A stretch of DNA of 64,000 nt from Nocardia cyriacigeorgica (GTDB lineage Bacteria > Actinomycetota > Actinomycetes > Mycobacteriales > Mycobacteriaceae), in the NCBI RefSeq assembly GCF_005863245.1, contig NZ_VBUT01000005.1, positions 310,001 through 374,000 on the forward strand. The letters are read 5' to 3'. The first letter of the stretch is position 1, and each line of letters begins with the position of its first letter. A program made the position numbers and the translations under genes. Positions 18,559 through 27,040 of this stretch are shown one piece after another. The notes below the pieces were generated by a model, which saw only the letters and a list, made by a program, of their open reading frames with translations, ran no database searches and was not told the DNA's origin.

Positions 18559-19740
18559 TCAGTCCGCGGCGGGCGCCAGATCCGATCCCGGCTCCGCGTC
18601 CGCGTCGGGCTCCTGCGGCGCCGGCGCGGTGAACACATCGATCTGCTCGCCCACGTAGCGGATCACCACAGCGGCCACCGCGGCCACCGGCACCGCCAGG
18701 AACGCCCCGACGATCCCGTACAGGGCGCCGCCGGCCGTCACCGACAGCAACACGATCACCGCGTGCAGCTTCATACTGCGGCTCTGCAACACCGGTTGCA
18801 GCACATTGCCTTCCAGCTGCTGCACCGCGATGATGATGCCGAGCACGATCAACGCCGTGGTCAGGCCATTGGCGACCAACGCGACCAGCACCGCAAGCGC
18901 ACCGGCGACGAACGCACCGACCATCGGGATGAACCCACCGAGGAAGGTGATCACCGCGAGCACCAACGCCAACGGCACATCCAAGATCACCAGGCCCAAA
19001 CCGATCAGCACCGCGTCGATCATGCTGACCACGGCCTGGGTCCGGATGAACCCACCCAGCACCGCCCAGACCCGGGCCAGCACCTCCTCGAGATGCCTGC
19101 CCGCAGGGGAGCCGACCGTACCGTGCAGCCACGGCAGAAAACGCGGCCCGTCCTTGATGAAGAAGAACGACAGCACCAGCACCAGGAACAGGGTGATCAG
19201 CGCCGACGTCGCCGCGCTGACGCCGGTGAACACGCCGGTCGCGATCTGCTCGGCACTCGACTGCAACCGCGTCACCACCGCGTCCACCGCGGAATCCAAC
19301 TGCTCGTCGCGCACATTCAGCGGCGGGCCCTGCAACCAGTCGCGCACCTTGTTGATGCCCTCGGTGGACTTGTCCGCCAGTGCGGGAGCCTGATCGACCA
19401 CCGACGGCACGATCAGCGCGATCACTCCCGCCAGCACGCCGAGGAACCCGATCACGGTGATCGAGGCGGCCGCGGCCGGACGCAGTTTGTGGTCCATGAG
19501 CCAGCGGGCCGGCGGCCACAGCACCGTGGCGACCACGATCGCCAGCAGCACCGGCAGCAACACCACCCACAGTTTGGCGACCACATTGCCGATCACCCAG
19601 GCGCCCGCGGCGATCACGACCACGCACAACGCCCATTTCGCCAGCCACAGCACCCCGACACCGATGGCGTCGCCGCGATTCGGCGTGCGGTCGCGAGCGG
19701 TCTTCTCGGCTGCGGTCTTGTCCACGTTCGGCCCGTTCAC
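18559..19740 (-). CDS. AI-2E family transporter (PerM/YdiK-like permease)
   Basis: A 393-aa integral membrane protein. Several hydrophobic segments are visible: LWLAKWALCVVVIAAGAWVI, VVLLPVLLAIVVATVL, AASITVIGFLGVLAGVIALI, and the C-terminal series VSMIDAVLIGLGLVILDVPL, VLAVITFLGGFIPMVGAF, ALIVLGIIIAVQQLEGNVL. FIPMVGAF and the QQLEGNVLQP motif are characteristic of this family. Despite the name, few members transport AI-2; others are Na+/H+ antiporters or of unknown role. An acidic tail follows the last segment. Confidence 0.85.
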   Translation of the reverse strand: MNGPNVDKTAAEKTARDRTPNRGDAIGVGVLWLAKWALCVVVIAAGAWVIGNVVAKLWVVLLPVLLAIVVATVLWPPARWLMDHKLRPAAAASITVIGFLGVLAGVIALIVPSVVDQAPALADKSTEGINKVRDWLQGPPLNVRDEQLDSAVDAVVTRLQSSAEQIATGVFTGVSAATSALITLFLVLVLSFFFIKDGPRFLPWLHGTVGSPAGRHLEEVLARVWAVLGGFIRTQAVVSMIDAVLIGLGLVILDVPLALVLAVITFLGGFIPMVGAFVAGALAVLVALVANGLTTALIVLGIIIAVQQLEGNVLQPVLQSRSMKLHAVIVLLSVTAGGALYGIVGAFLAVPVAAVAAVVIRYVGEQIDVFTAPAPQEPDADAEPGSDLAPAAD

Positions 19741-19844
19741 GCCGCCAGTCTTACACGGATCCCGCGCACGGGCCGGGCGCGTCGATGGTGACGCCCATCG
19801 CGGTCAGCGGTCCGCGGCCCAGGGCGCGCAGGCGGAGCCGTCCG

Positions 19845-21167
19845 TCAGCCCGGGACCCGCACCGGATCGGCGCAGCTGGCCGCCGCGTCCACGAACGAGC
19901 AGTCCGCGGGCCCGCGTGTGGGCCGGTAGCCGGGTGCCACGCCACCCGCGCGGGTGATCTCGGCGTAGGCGGGGACGGCGTCGGTCGGCCGCCGGGTCAG
20001 GGCGGGGTCGGTGAGGACGTCGACGGTGTAGAGGCCGAAGCGCGGGGTGTAGGAACCCCATTCGTAGTTGTCGGTCAGGCTCCAGTAGTTGTAGCCGATG
20101 AGGTTCATTCCGTCGGCCTTCGCGCGTTGCAGCCAGTACACGGTGTCGCGGAGCAGGTCGGCCCGGCTGTAGCCGTCGGCCCTCGGGTGCCCGTTTTCGG
20201 TGGGCATCCCGTTCTCGACGATGTAGAGCGGGCGCCCTGGGAACCGGCGCGCGTAATGCTGCAATGCGTAATAGATGCCCTCGGCCTGCAACGGCATCGT
20301 CCACAGCCGGTTGATGTCCGGCGGGCCCGCCAGCAGCGATTCGGGGGAGAAGCCGTAGTAGTAGTCGATGCCGATGTAATCGAGCTTCGCCCCGATCCGG
20401 TCGATCAGCGGCCCGTTCACCGCATCCTCGGCCGTCGGGATATAGGCGACATTGCTGGACACCATCGCGCCCGGGTGCACGCGGTGGATGTGGTCGTAGA
20501 TGCTGTTGTGGGCCAGGGCGATACGGTCCTGCATGGCGCCGACGTCGCCGACGCCGATGCCGCCATGGCGCAGCTCGTTCAGTACATACATCGCGGGCTC
20601 GTTGAAGGTGATCCAGAGCGGATCGTGCCCGGCATAGCGTTCGACGACGGCGCGCGCATTGGCCAGCCAGTCGTCGACCATGGCCGGATTACGCCAGCCA
20701 CCGCGATCGACCTCCCAACCCGGATACACCCAGTGGTCCAGCGTGAGCATCGGTCGCATCCCCGCCGCTTCGATGGCGGCGATGACGTTGTCGTAGAACC
20801 GGAATCCGGCCGGATCCCATTCGGCCGGCCGGGGCTGGAGCCTGGCCCACTCGATGCCGATGCGATAGACCCGCACACCCAGCTGCGCGGCGAGCCCGAT
20901 ATCGGACCGGAATCGACTGTAGAAGTCGATCGAATTCAGGTACGGATCCTCGGTCTTACCCGCGGCGATGTAGCGCATCCAATTGCTGTCGGGCGCATTG
21001 CCTTCGGATTGGAAACCGGAAGCCGCCACGCCCCAGAGGAAGTCGTCGCCGAGTGGTGCCACCGTCTCCGGGGCCGGCGGGCGAGCAGCCGCACGTCCGC
21101 CGAGCAGGGTAGTGGCGGTCGCGGCGGCGAGCCCGGCGAGAACGTGGCGGCGGTTCGGTTGACGCAT
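19845..21167 (-). CDS. Glycoside hydrolase family 1, Tat-exported
   Basis: A 440-aa beta-glycosidase. The N-terminus is a Tat-type signal (NRRHVLAGLAAATATTLLGG). The GH1 barrel starts at FLWGVAASGFQSEG; the acid/base glutamate is in WITFNEPAMYVL and the nucleophile glutamate in LYIVENGMPTENG, followed by YNYWSLTDNYEWGSYTPRFGL, so both catalytic residues are intact. The start is the ATG at 21167, after AGGAG, as residues upstream in the same frame are not protein-like. The sugar substrate is unknown. Export suggests use of external glucosides or envelope glycans. Confidence 0.87.
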   Translation of the reverse strand: MRQPNRRHVLAGLAAATATTLLGGRAAARPPAPETVAPLGDDFLWGVAASGFQSEGNAPDSNWMRYIAAGKTEDPYLNSIDFYSRFRSDIGLAAQLGVRVYRIGIEWARLQPRPAEWDPAGFRFYDNVIAAIEAAGMRPMLTLDHWVYPGWEVDRGGWRNPAMVDDWLANARAVVERYAGHDPLWITFNEPAMYVLNELRHGGIGVGDVGAMQDRIALAHNSIYDHIHRVHPGAMVSSNVAYIPTAEDAVNGPLIDRIGAKLDYIGIDYYYGFSPESLLAGPPDINRLWTMPLQAEGIYYALQHYARRFPGRPLYIVENGMPTENGHPRADGYSRADLLRDTVYWLQRAKADGMNLIGYNYWSLTDNYEWGSYTPRFGLYTVDVLTDPALTRRPTDAVPAYAEITRAGGVAPGYRPTRGPADCSFVDAAASCADPVRVPG

Positions 21168-21385
21168 CGAACTCCTGCTCCTCACGGTGGAAGGTGCCCG
21201 GTGTGGTTTTCGGCCAAGCCTAACGACCGATAGGGCGCGGGGTGGGGAAGTGGGTTGTCCGCGTGGATATCTCCCGGTGGGGTAGGGGAAAGGCTGGGCT
21301 GAGTCCGGCCCGGCTTGCGGAGGATGTGGCATCTCGGCTCGAGGACGTCGCAACTCAGCTCCCTAGGCGCTATTTAATATCGATA

Positions 21386-21405
21386 CGTAGATATGCGCAT
21401 CTACG
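21386..21405. repeat. 20-bp dyad in A/T-rich intergenic DNA
   Basis: CGTAGAT-ATGCGC-ATCTACG has perfect 7-bp arms. It follows TATTTAATATCGATA, the most A/T-rich stretch nearby. It could be an operator for an unidentified regulator. Confidence 0.45.
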
Positions 21406-21468
21406 CATGTCGCACCTATCCAACCAAATCTCACCTTCGGCACTGGTCAACACCAAAACGCATAGAGG

Positions 21469-21506
21469 AGAAGGGGGCATCGGCCGGCAGGGCGGTGCCC
21501 CCTTCT
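21469..21506. terminator. Strong hairpin, terminator-like or small-RNA element
   Basis: AGAAGGGGGCA (21469-21479) and TGCCCCCTTCT (21496-21506) form a perfect 11-bp stem with a 16-nt loop. No annotated gene ends next to it on either strand, which leaves open a terminator for a small transcript or a structured RNA. Confidence 0.5.
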
Positions 21507-21973
21507 CGTGCGATGGCGTCACGTCGCGATGGTGCGCGGCTGGATACGCACGCGAACCCAGCGGCGGCGCACACGTTCGGCTGGTTGTCGGCGAGGTCGG
21601 CGAGGTATGCGGTTCGGCTTATCGTGTCGAAGGCGAATCGCACCGCGAGCGGTTGATCGCGATCAGCGTCTTAGTGCGTGTGTCTCACCTGTGCGTATTA
21701 CCTCTGATGCAATCGGGCGCGAATATTGTTGACCCATCTGGAATCCGCAGTGATCGGACCGCTCCGCCGACGGGGGAGAACGAGACATTGATCCTGTTGC
21801 GCGAAGCGGGGGTGCCGTGGCTCCTACGGGCGGGTTCGCCTCGTCGCGCGGCTGTGACCTGGGAGTTCGCTCGTGCGGGCCGCTGACTGGCCGCACAACC
21901 GCACGGTGCGACTATCGTGGTTGTCCGGATTGGCGTTTTATGCCCTCTCCGGCCGGCCCTTAGCGTCGGCGGC

Positions 21974-23425
21974 ATGGAGTGGAATTTTCGGTCGGCCGAG
22001 GAGCTTTCGGCCGCGATGCATGCCGGTGAGATCAGCTCGGTGGAACTGACCGACCAGGCGATCGCCGCCATCGAGCGCGGCGACGAGGCGATCAACGCGA
22101 TCTGTGTGCCCGACTTCGATCGGGCTCGGGCGGCGGCGCGCGCTGCCGATCGGTCGCGGGCCCGCGGCGAGATTCGCCCGCTGCTCGGCATTCCGGTGAC
22201 GGTGAAGGAGTCCTACAACATCGCGGGGCTGCCGACGACCTGGGGCATGCCGCAGGAGCGCGACTTCGTGCCCGCCGAGGACGCGGTGCAGGTGGCGCGG
22301 TTGAAGGCGGCGGGGGCGGTGGTGCTCGGGAAGACGAATGTGCCGTTGGGGTTGCAGGATGTGCAGAGCTTCAACGAGATCTACGGCACCACCAGCAATC
22401 CGTGGGATCAGGCTCGGACGGCGGGTGGGTCTTCCGGTGGTTCGGCGGCGGCGCTGGCGTGCGGGTTCGGCGCGTTGTCGATCGGCTCCGATATCGCCGG
22501 TTCGCTGCGCACACCGGCCCATTTCTGTGGCGTCTACGCGCACAAGCCGACGCTCGGGCTGGCGTCGATGCGCGGCATGGTCCCGCCGCGCGCGCCGGCG
22601 TGGCCGATCGAAGCCGATCTCGCCGTGGTGGGCCCGATGGCCCGCACTGCTCGCGATCTCACGCTGCTGCTCGATGTGATGGCGGGCCCGGACCCGCTGA
22701 CGTCCGGTGTCGCCTATCGCTCGATGTTGCCGCCCGCGCGCCGCGATCGGCTGGGGGATTTCCGGGTGCTTGTTCTGGATGAGCATCCGCTCATTCCGAC
22801 CGGGTCCGCTGTGCGGGCGGGTGTGCACCGGGTGGCAGACGCGCTGGCCGATGCGGGTGCGCGCGTGGAGCGGCACAGCCCGCTACTGCCGGACCTGGCC
22901 GAAGCCGCGACGATTTACATGCAGTTACTGTTCTCGAGTGCTGTCGCGCATTACCCCGTCGACGCATATGAGCAGCTGCGCGCCCGTGCCGCCGGATTGG
23001 ACGCCGAGGATCGGAGTCTGGCTGCGACGCGGCTGCGTGCGACGGTGTGCACCCACCGCGATTGGATGGCGGCGAACAACGCTCGCGAGCGTCACCGCCA
23101 TGGCTGGCGGCAGCTGTTCGGTGAGTTCGATGCCGTGGTGTGCCCGATCACCCCGACGCCGGCGTTCGCGCACGATCACGACCCGGATCTGCTGGGGCGC
23201 CGACTCGAGATCGAGGGCGCCCAGTACCCGTACCTGGATCAGCTCGTGTGGGCCGGTGTGGCGACGATGCCCGGCCTGCCCGCGACCGCGGTGCCCGCGG
23301 GCCGTTCACCCGAGGGGCTACCGGTCGGGGTGCAACTGATCGGCCCGATGTTCGAGGATCGAACACCACTGCGGTTGGCCGAGCTGCTCGAGCAGCGGAT
23401 CGGCGGCTTTCTGCCACCGGAGTAG
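21974..23425 (+). CDS. Amidase (amidase signature family)
   Basis: A 483-aa amidase signature enzyme. The catalytic Ser-cisSer-Lys triad is visible: the lysine in GIPVTVKESYNIAG, the cis-serine in TAGGSSGGSAAALACGFG, and the nucleophile serine in IGSDIAGSLRTPAHFCGVYA. C-terminal MPGLPATAVPAGRSPEGLPV is typical of the family. It hydrolyses an amide to acid and ammonia; the substrate cannot be assigned. The start is the ATG at 21974. The gene is 7 bp from the stop of the convergent tyrosine recombinase gene. Confidence 0.87.
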   Translation: MEWNFRSAEELSAAMHAGEISSVELTDQAIAAIERGDEAINAICVPDFDRARAAARAADRSRARGEIRPLLGIPVTVKESYNIAGLPTTWGMPQERDFVPAEDAVQVARLKAAGAVVLGKTNVPLGLQDVQSFNEIYGTTSNPWDQARTAGGSSGGSAAALACGFGALSIGSDIAGSLRTPAHFCGVYAHKPTLGLASMRGMVPPRAPAWPIEADLAVVGPMARTARDLTLLLDVMAGPDPLTSGVAYRSMLPPARRDRLGDFRVLVLDEHPLIPTGSAVRAGVHRVADALADAGARVERHSPLLPDLAEAATIYMQLLFSSAVAHYPVDAYEQLRARAAGLDAEDRSLAATRLRATVCTHRDWMAANNARERHRHGWRQLFGEFDAVVCPITPTPAFAHDHDPDLLGRRLEIEGAQYPYLDQLVWAGVATMPGLPATAVPAGRSPEGLPVGVQLIGPMFEDRTPLRLAELLEQRIGGFLPPE

Positions 23426-23432
23426 ATCGCTG

Positions 23433-24653
23433 CTACAGCCCGAGTTTGGTGACGGCATTGTCGTCCAAGGGGTTTGCGGTGCGGATGTAGCGGTGCACGG
23501 TGCGGGGGTTGGACCAGCGGCCTTGGCGCATGATTTCGCGGTCGGCGGCGCCGCCGAGGGCGGCTTGGGTGGCGAAGCCGGCGCGCAGGGAGTGGCCGGA
23601 GAACAGGGCGGGGTCGAGGCCTGCGCGGGCGGCGTAGCGTTTGACGAGTTCGGCGACGGCTCGGCCGGAGATCGGGGTGGTGCCGATGCCGCCGTGGCGG
23701 GTGATGGCGGGGAAGAGGGGTTGGTCGGCGGGAAGGGGTGCCGGGATGCCGGTGAAGCCGTGGCAGCGGTGGATGGCCGGGTCGGGAACCGGTGTGGTGG
23801 TGAGCTTTTCGCGGAGCCGGTCGGGGGCTGCGGCGTGCAGGGCGAGCAGCGCGATCCAGTCGGCGAAGGCGCAGACGGGGCAGGTGTGTGGGCGGGTGCC
23901 GCGGGGGAGGGCGACGCGTTGTTCGGTGATGCCGGTGGGGTCGGTTTTGCTGGTGGGCAGGTGGATGAGCAGGACGGGTTCGCCGGTGGTGTGGTCCTGG
24001 GTGACGTGCACGTCGCCGACGCGGAGTGCGGCGAGTTCGCTGCGGCGCAGGGCGCCGGCGAATCCGATGAGCAGGGCGAGGGTGTCGCGTCGGCGTGCGG
24101 GTTCGGTGGGCCAGCCGGGTTCGGGTAGTCCGGTGAGGAGTTGTTCGAGGGTGTGCAGCAGGATCGGGCGTTTGCGGACCGGTCGGGCGCGGCGGGTGCG
24201 GCGGATGCCGCGGAGGGTGAGGCGGACGACGTCGGAGCGGGTGGGTGAGGGTAATCCGTTGGCGGCGTGCACGGCGGCGATGGCGGCGGATTTGCGTTCG
24301 AGGGTGGCGGGGGCGAAGGCGTGCGCGCCGTCGTCGGTGCGGGCATCGGCTGCGGCGGCGAGGTAGACGGCGACGTCGAGTGCGTCGGCGGGCAGTGCCT
24401 GCCTGCCTTCGGCGGCGCACCAGGCCGTCCAGGCGATCCAGTCGGTGCGGTAGGCGCGCACGGTGTTCGCCGATTGTGAGGCTTCGAGGTATCGGCCGAG
24501 GGTGGCGGCCTGGTCGTCGGCGAAGCGCTGCCGCACTTCGCGCAGCGCGGCGGTGTCGACGAGGACGCTGTGGACTCCGCGTTGCAGTTGCGCGCGGACC
24601 GGGTCGGGAATGGCGATGCCGCGCTGCTGGTGTGTGGGCGAGTCCTCGGTCAT
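23433..24653 (-). CDS. Tyrosine recombinase / phage-integrase-type protein
   Basis: A 406-aa site-specific recombinase. The N-terminal SAM-like core-binding domain covers about residues 50-150 (RYLEASQSANTVRAYRTDWI). The catalytic domain has the first arginine in FAGALRRSELAALRVGDV, the H-x-x-R box in FSGHSLRAGFATQAAL, and the nucleophilic tyrosine in SNPRTVHRYIRTANPL. A four-residue CPVC in the middle is unusual. All catalytic residues are present. No excisionase, phage or conjugation gene and no att-like tRNA repeat is near, so this is an orphan recombinase of unknown substrate. The start is the ATG at 24653. Confidence 0.85.
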   Translation of the reverse strand: MTEDSPTHQQRGIAIPDPVRAQLQRGVHSVLVDTAALREVRQRFADDQAATLGRYLEASQSANTVRAYRTDWIAWTAWCAAEGRQALPADALDVAVYLAAAADARTDDGAHAFAPATLERKSAAIAAVHAANGLPSPTRSDVVRLTLRGIRRTRRARPVRKRPILLHTLEQLLTGLPEPGWPTEPARRRDTLALLIGFAGALRRSELAALRVGDVHVTQDHTTGEPVLLIHLPTSKTDPTGITEQRVALPRGTRPHTCPVCAFADWIALLALHAAAPDRLREKLTTTPVPDPAIHRCHGFTGIPAPLPADQPLFPAITRHGGIGTTPISGRAVAELVKRYAARAGLDPALFSGHSLRAGFATQAALGGAADREIMRQGRWSNPRTVHRYIRTANPLDDNAVTKLGL

Positions 24654-24820
24654 CTGTGCCCTTCGGTTCGGTGCAGCGCACGACGGATTCGTGTTCTGCC
24701 CGAATCTATCCGGTGCGCGGCGGTCGGCGCCGTGGTGCCGGGCGAGCGCGCCGGGACCGTATTGGTCGTCACGCCCGGCTCTAGACGTTTCCGTCGAATC
24801 CTCGGCTATCGGGGGAGGTT

Positions 24821-24852
24821 TCAGGGGTCCCATCGTGGTTCGGGACCCCTGA
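24821..24852 (-). terminator. Terminator after the FMN reductase/NTF2-like operon
   Basis: TCAGGGGTCCC (24821-24831) and GGGACCCCTGA (24842-24852) form a perfect 11-bp stem with a 10-nt loop, 5 bp past the stop of the NTF2-like gene. Confidence 0.8.
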
Positions 24853-24856
24853 TCCG

Positions 24857-25309
24857 TCAGGGCTCGAGATCTGTGACGGCCCGGCCGCTGGCGATGTCGT
24901 AGGGGACCGAGACCTGGTCGTGGGCGATGAGCCAGGTGCCGTCGATGTTGCGCATGCCGTAGCTGACTCGCACCCACATGCCGGGTATTGCAGCACCGTC
25001 GGCGCGGGTGCCGCGCAGGCGTGCGAAGGCGTGGCCGAAGGCGACGTCTCCACCGACGGTGAAGGTGAGGTCGCGGATGTCGTAGGTGATGGTGTCGAAG
25101 GCTTGGAACACGCGTGCCCAGTTGGCGAGTTTCGCCGCGATTCCCACGTGTTGCAGTGGCGGTTCGATGTCGAAGGACACGACGTCGGTGGTGTAGAGGG
25201 ATTTCAGCGCTTCGAGGTCCTTGGCCTGAAGTGCGTCGATCACGGTGTCGATCTGCTGGCGGATCTCGGCCTCGTCGGTGCCGGGGTGGAGTTCGCTGGT
25301 TGTGGCCAT
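24857..25309 (-). CDS. NTF2-like (SnoaL/DUF4440-type) protein
   Basis: A 150-aa small alpha+beta barrel protein. The N-terminal helix DEAEIRQQIDTVIDALQAKD and LEALKSLYTTDVVSFDIEPP begin the fold, and the C-terminal strands VRVSYGMRNIDGTWLIAHDQ with VSVPYD close it. Members range from isomerases and cyclases to non-catalytic binding proteins. It starts 10 bp after the FMN reductase gene and is preceded by AGGAG, so the two are an operon. The same fold is fused to the C-terminus of the nearby ECF41 sigma factors. Confidence 0.75.
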   Translation of the reverse strand: MATTSELHPGTDEAEIRQQIDTVIDALQAKDLEALKSLYTTDVVSFDIEPPLQHVGIAAKLANWARVFQAFDTITYDIRDLTFTVGGDVAFGHAFARLRGTRADGAAIPGMWVRVSYGMRNIDGTWLIAHDQVSVPYDIASGRAVTDLEP

Positions 25310-25319
25310 GTTCGGCTCC

Positions 25320-25904
25320 TCAGGCCTGGACGAGAGCGGTGTCGGCGGGTGCCCGCAGCGGTGCGAGTGCCGTGCTCCAGGCGATGAGCTGGTCCAGTGT
25401 CTTGTGCAGGGCGTCAGTGTGGTGGTCGCGGGGTGTGAAGGTGGTGTGGTCGGCGAAATCGGTGAGCAGCGAGATGGTGACCTGGTGGCCGACGTCGGCC
25501 ATGCCGAGGGTGCCGCACACCGTGCGCAGCTGAACGACTGCGCGGGCGCCGCCGTTGACGCCGTAGGAGACGAATCCGACGGCCTTGTTCGCCCATTCGG
25601 CGCACAGATGGTCGATGGCGTTCTTCAGTACTCCCGGGACGCCGCCGTTGTATTCGGGGGTCACGATCAGGTAGCCGTCGAACGGGGCGATCCGCTCGGC
25701 CCAGGCGCGGGTGTGTTCGGGCGGGGACGGACCGAACATCGGCGGTGCGGGTTCGTCGAAATGGGGCAGCGCGTGGTCGCGCAGGTCGATCAGTTCGACG
25801 CCGATGTCGCCGCGTCGGGTGGCGGTGTCCAGGACCCACTGCGCGATTTGCGGGCCGTTGCGGTTGGGCCGGGTGCTGCCGAGGATGATGCCGATCGTGG
25901 TCAT
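25320..25904 (-). CDS. NADPH-dependent FMN reductase family protein
   Basis: A 194-aa flavodoxin-like protein. The FMN phosphate loop is in IGIILGSTRPNRNGPQIAQW (residues about 4-23) and the second flavin-binding segment is VTPEYNGGVPGVLKNAIDHL. Length fits the FMN_red family, which reduces FMN or quinone-type substrates with NAD(P)H. The start is the ATG at 25904 with AGGAG 9 bp upstream. First gene of a two-gene operon divergent from an ECF41-type sigma gene, with its own ECF41-like promoter at 25944-25970. Confidence 0.85.
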   Translation of the reverse strand: MTTIGIILGSTRPNRNGPQIAQWVLDTATRRGDIGVELIDLRDHALPHFDEPAPPMFGPSPPEHTRAWAERIAPFDGYLIVTPEYNGGVPGVLKNAIDHLCAEWANKAVGFVSYGVNGGARAVVQLRTVCGTLGMADVGHQVTISLLTDFADHTTFTPRDHHTDALHKTLDQLIAWSTALAPLRAPADTALVQA

Positions 25905-25943
25905 TGCCTGAACTCCTGATGTGCGGGATGGTGACGCCTTCCC

Positions 25944-25970
25944 GACGACACAGCCGCGCGGAATGTCAGG
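25944..25970 (-). promoter_or_regulatory. ECF41-like promoter before the FMN reductase operon
   Basis: On the minus strand CCTGACA, then 16 bases, then CGTC. The ECF41 family consensus is TGTCACA-N16-CGTC. The -10 is exact and the -35 keeps T, A, C and A. It ends 40 bp before the reductase ATG. It is back to back with the plus-strand site at 25974. Confidence 0.5.
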
Positions 25971-25973
25971 CCG

Positions 25974-26000
25974 CCTCACATACCGGGGCGCTGCGTCGTC
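25974..26000 (+). promoter_or_regulatory. ECF41-like promoter before the first sigma gene
   Basis: CCTCACA (25974-25980), 16 bases, CGTC (25997-26000), 38 bp before the sigma ATG. The -35 keeps TCACA of TGTCACA and the -10 is exact. A 7-bp inverted repeat CATACCG/CGGTATG (25979-25985, 26000-26006) overlaps it. The position suggests autoregulation. Confidence 0.55.
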
Positions 26001-26038
26001 GGTATGGGTAGGGACCGCAGACCTGTGAGGAGCCGAGG

Positions 26039-26929
26039 ATGACCGACCCGCACCTGACCGAGGTGATCGCCGAACGCCGTCAGCTGATCAATCTGGCCTA
26101 CCGGCTGCTCGGTTCGCTGGCCGAGGCCGAGGATGTGGTGCAGGAGACCTTCGCGCGCTGGTACGGGCTGTCGGAACGGCAGCGCGCGGAGGTGGCGGCG
26201 CCCGGCGCGTGGTTGACGACGGTGGCGAGCCGGATCTGTCTGGATGTGCTCGGGTCGGCGCGGGCGAGGCGGGAACGGTATGTGGGTGACTGGATTCCGG
26301 AGCCGGTGCCGGGGCGCGCGGAGTGGCGGGACCGGTCGGGCGCTGCGGATCCGGCCGATCAGGTCACTCTCGACGAGTCGGTCAGTATGGCGTTTCTGGT
26401 GGTGCTGGATTCGATGACGCCGGCTGAGCGGGTGGCGTTCGTGCTGCACGATGTGTTTCGTTACTCGTTCGCGGAGGTCGCCGAGGTTGTCGGGCGTTCG
26501 CCCGCGGCGTGCCGTCAGCTCGCGTGCAGTGCTCGCCGCCGGATCGATACCTCGCCGCGTCCGTCGAGTACCGAGCGCGCCGAGGTGGTGCGGGATTTCA
26601 AACGTGCCTGGGAGGCAGGCGATATCGAGGCGTTGATCGGGTTGCTGGATCCGCGGGCGTGCGCGACGGCCGACAGCGGCGGGCGGGTCGTGGCGTTCCG
26701 TGAGCCGATCGTCGGTGGGGAGCAGATCGCCCGGGCGTGGATGGAGATCGCGGCGCGTGGTGGCCCGGTCACGCTGCTGGAGCGCACGGTCAACGGTCAG
26801 CCCGGTCTGGTGGCGTTGAAGGAGGGCGCCGTCATCTCGGTGTATGCGTTCGACATCGTCGGTGGCCGCATCACCCGGATCTGGGTGATCCGGAATCCGG
26901 AGAAGTTGCGGCCGTGGGCGGCGGTCTGA
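26039..26929 (+). CDS. ECF41-type (SigJ-like) sigma factor with fused NTF2-like domain
   Basis: A 296-aa one-component sigma factor. Region 2 covers about residues 10-75 (INLAYRLLGSLAEAEDVVQE), region 4 about 115-165 (MTPAERVAFVLHDVFRYSFA), and a SnoaL/NTF2-like domain about 175-290. In ECF41 proteins this domain takes the place of an anti-sigma factor, using conserved DGGG and NPxKL motifs. Here they read DSGGR and NPEKLRPW, so the second is kept and the first is altered. WIPEPVPG matches the family's linker motif. A good ribosome binding site (GAGGAGCCGAGG) precedes the ATG. Divergent from the FMN reductase operon, its likely target. Confidence 0.85.
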   Translation: MTDPHLTEVIAERRQLINLAYRLLGSLAEAEDVVQETFARWYGLSERQRAEVAAPGAWLTTVASRICLDVLGSARARRERYVGDWIPEPVPGRAEWRDRSGAADPADQVTLDESVSMAFLVVLDSMTPAERVAFVLHDVFRYSFAEVAEVVGRSPAACRQLACSARRRIDTSPRPSSTERAEVVRDFKRAWEAGDIEALIGLLDPRACATADSGGRVVAFREPIVGGEQIARAWMEIAARGGPVTLLERTVNGQPGLVALKEGAVISVYAFDIVGGRITRIWVIRNPEKLRPWAAV

Positions 26930-26981
26930 CCTGGCCGAACGTGGCCGGGCAGGCGCAGTGAGCCATGTCACTCGATGGTGC

Positions 26982-27008
26982 TGTCAGGGATTCGCGGGCT
27001 GTCTCGTT
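26982..27008 (+). promoter_or_regulatory. ECF41-like promoter before the first FAD oxidoreductase
   Basis: TGTCAGG (26982-26988), 16 bases, CGTT (27005-27008), 32 bp before the ATG at 27041. Five of seven -35 bases and three of four -10 bases match TGTCACA/CGTC, with exact spacing. Confidence 0.55.
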
Positions 27009-27040
27009 CAGGGTGCACACGAACAGATAGGAGCGATCCA

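Larger units (their letters stand above)
21168..21973. other. Gene-poor intergenic region, 806 bp
   Basis: No convincing gene was found here. The centre (about 21370-21470) is much richer in A/T than the surroundings. It carries a 20-bp dyad at 21386-21405 and a strong hairpin at 21469-21506. A plus-strand frame across 21242-21886 and a minus-strand frame ending at 21431 are open but their translations look like noise, apart from a short minus-strand stretch (FDTISRTAYLADLADNQP) that could belong to a small peptide starting near 21643. Confidence 0.4.

Noticed and set aside
23433..24856. Genomic island around the tyrosine recombinase
   Set aside because: No att repeats, tRNA, phage or transfer genes, and no clear change in base composition on either side.
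25944..26006. Single large dyad between the reductase and sigma genes as a TetR-type operator
   Set aside because: No TetR gene is adjacent and two ECF41-like promoters explain the conserved hexamers better; only the short CATACCG/CGGTATG repeat remains unexplained.
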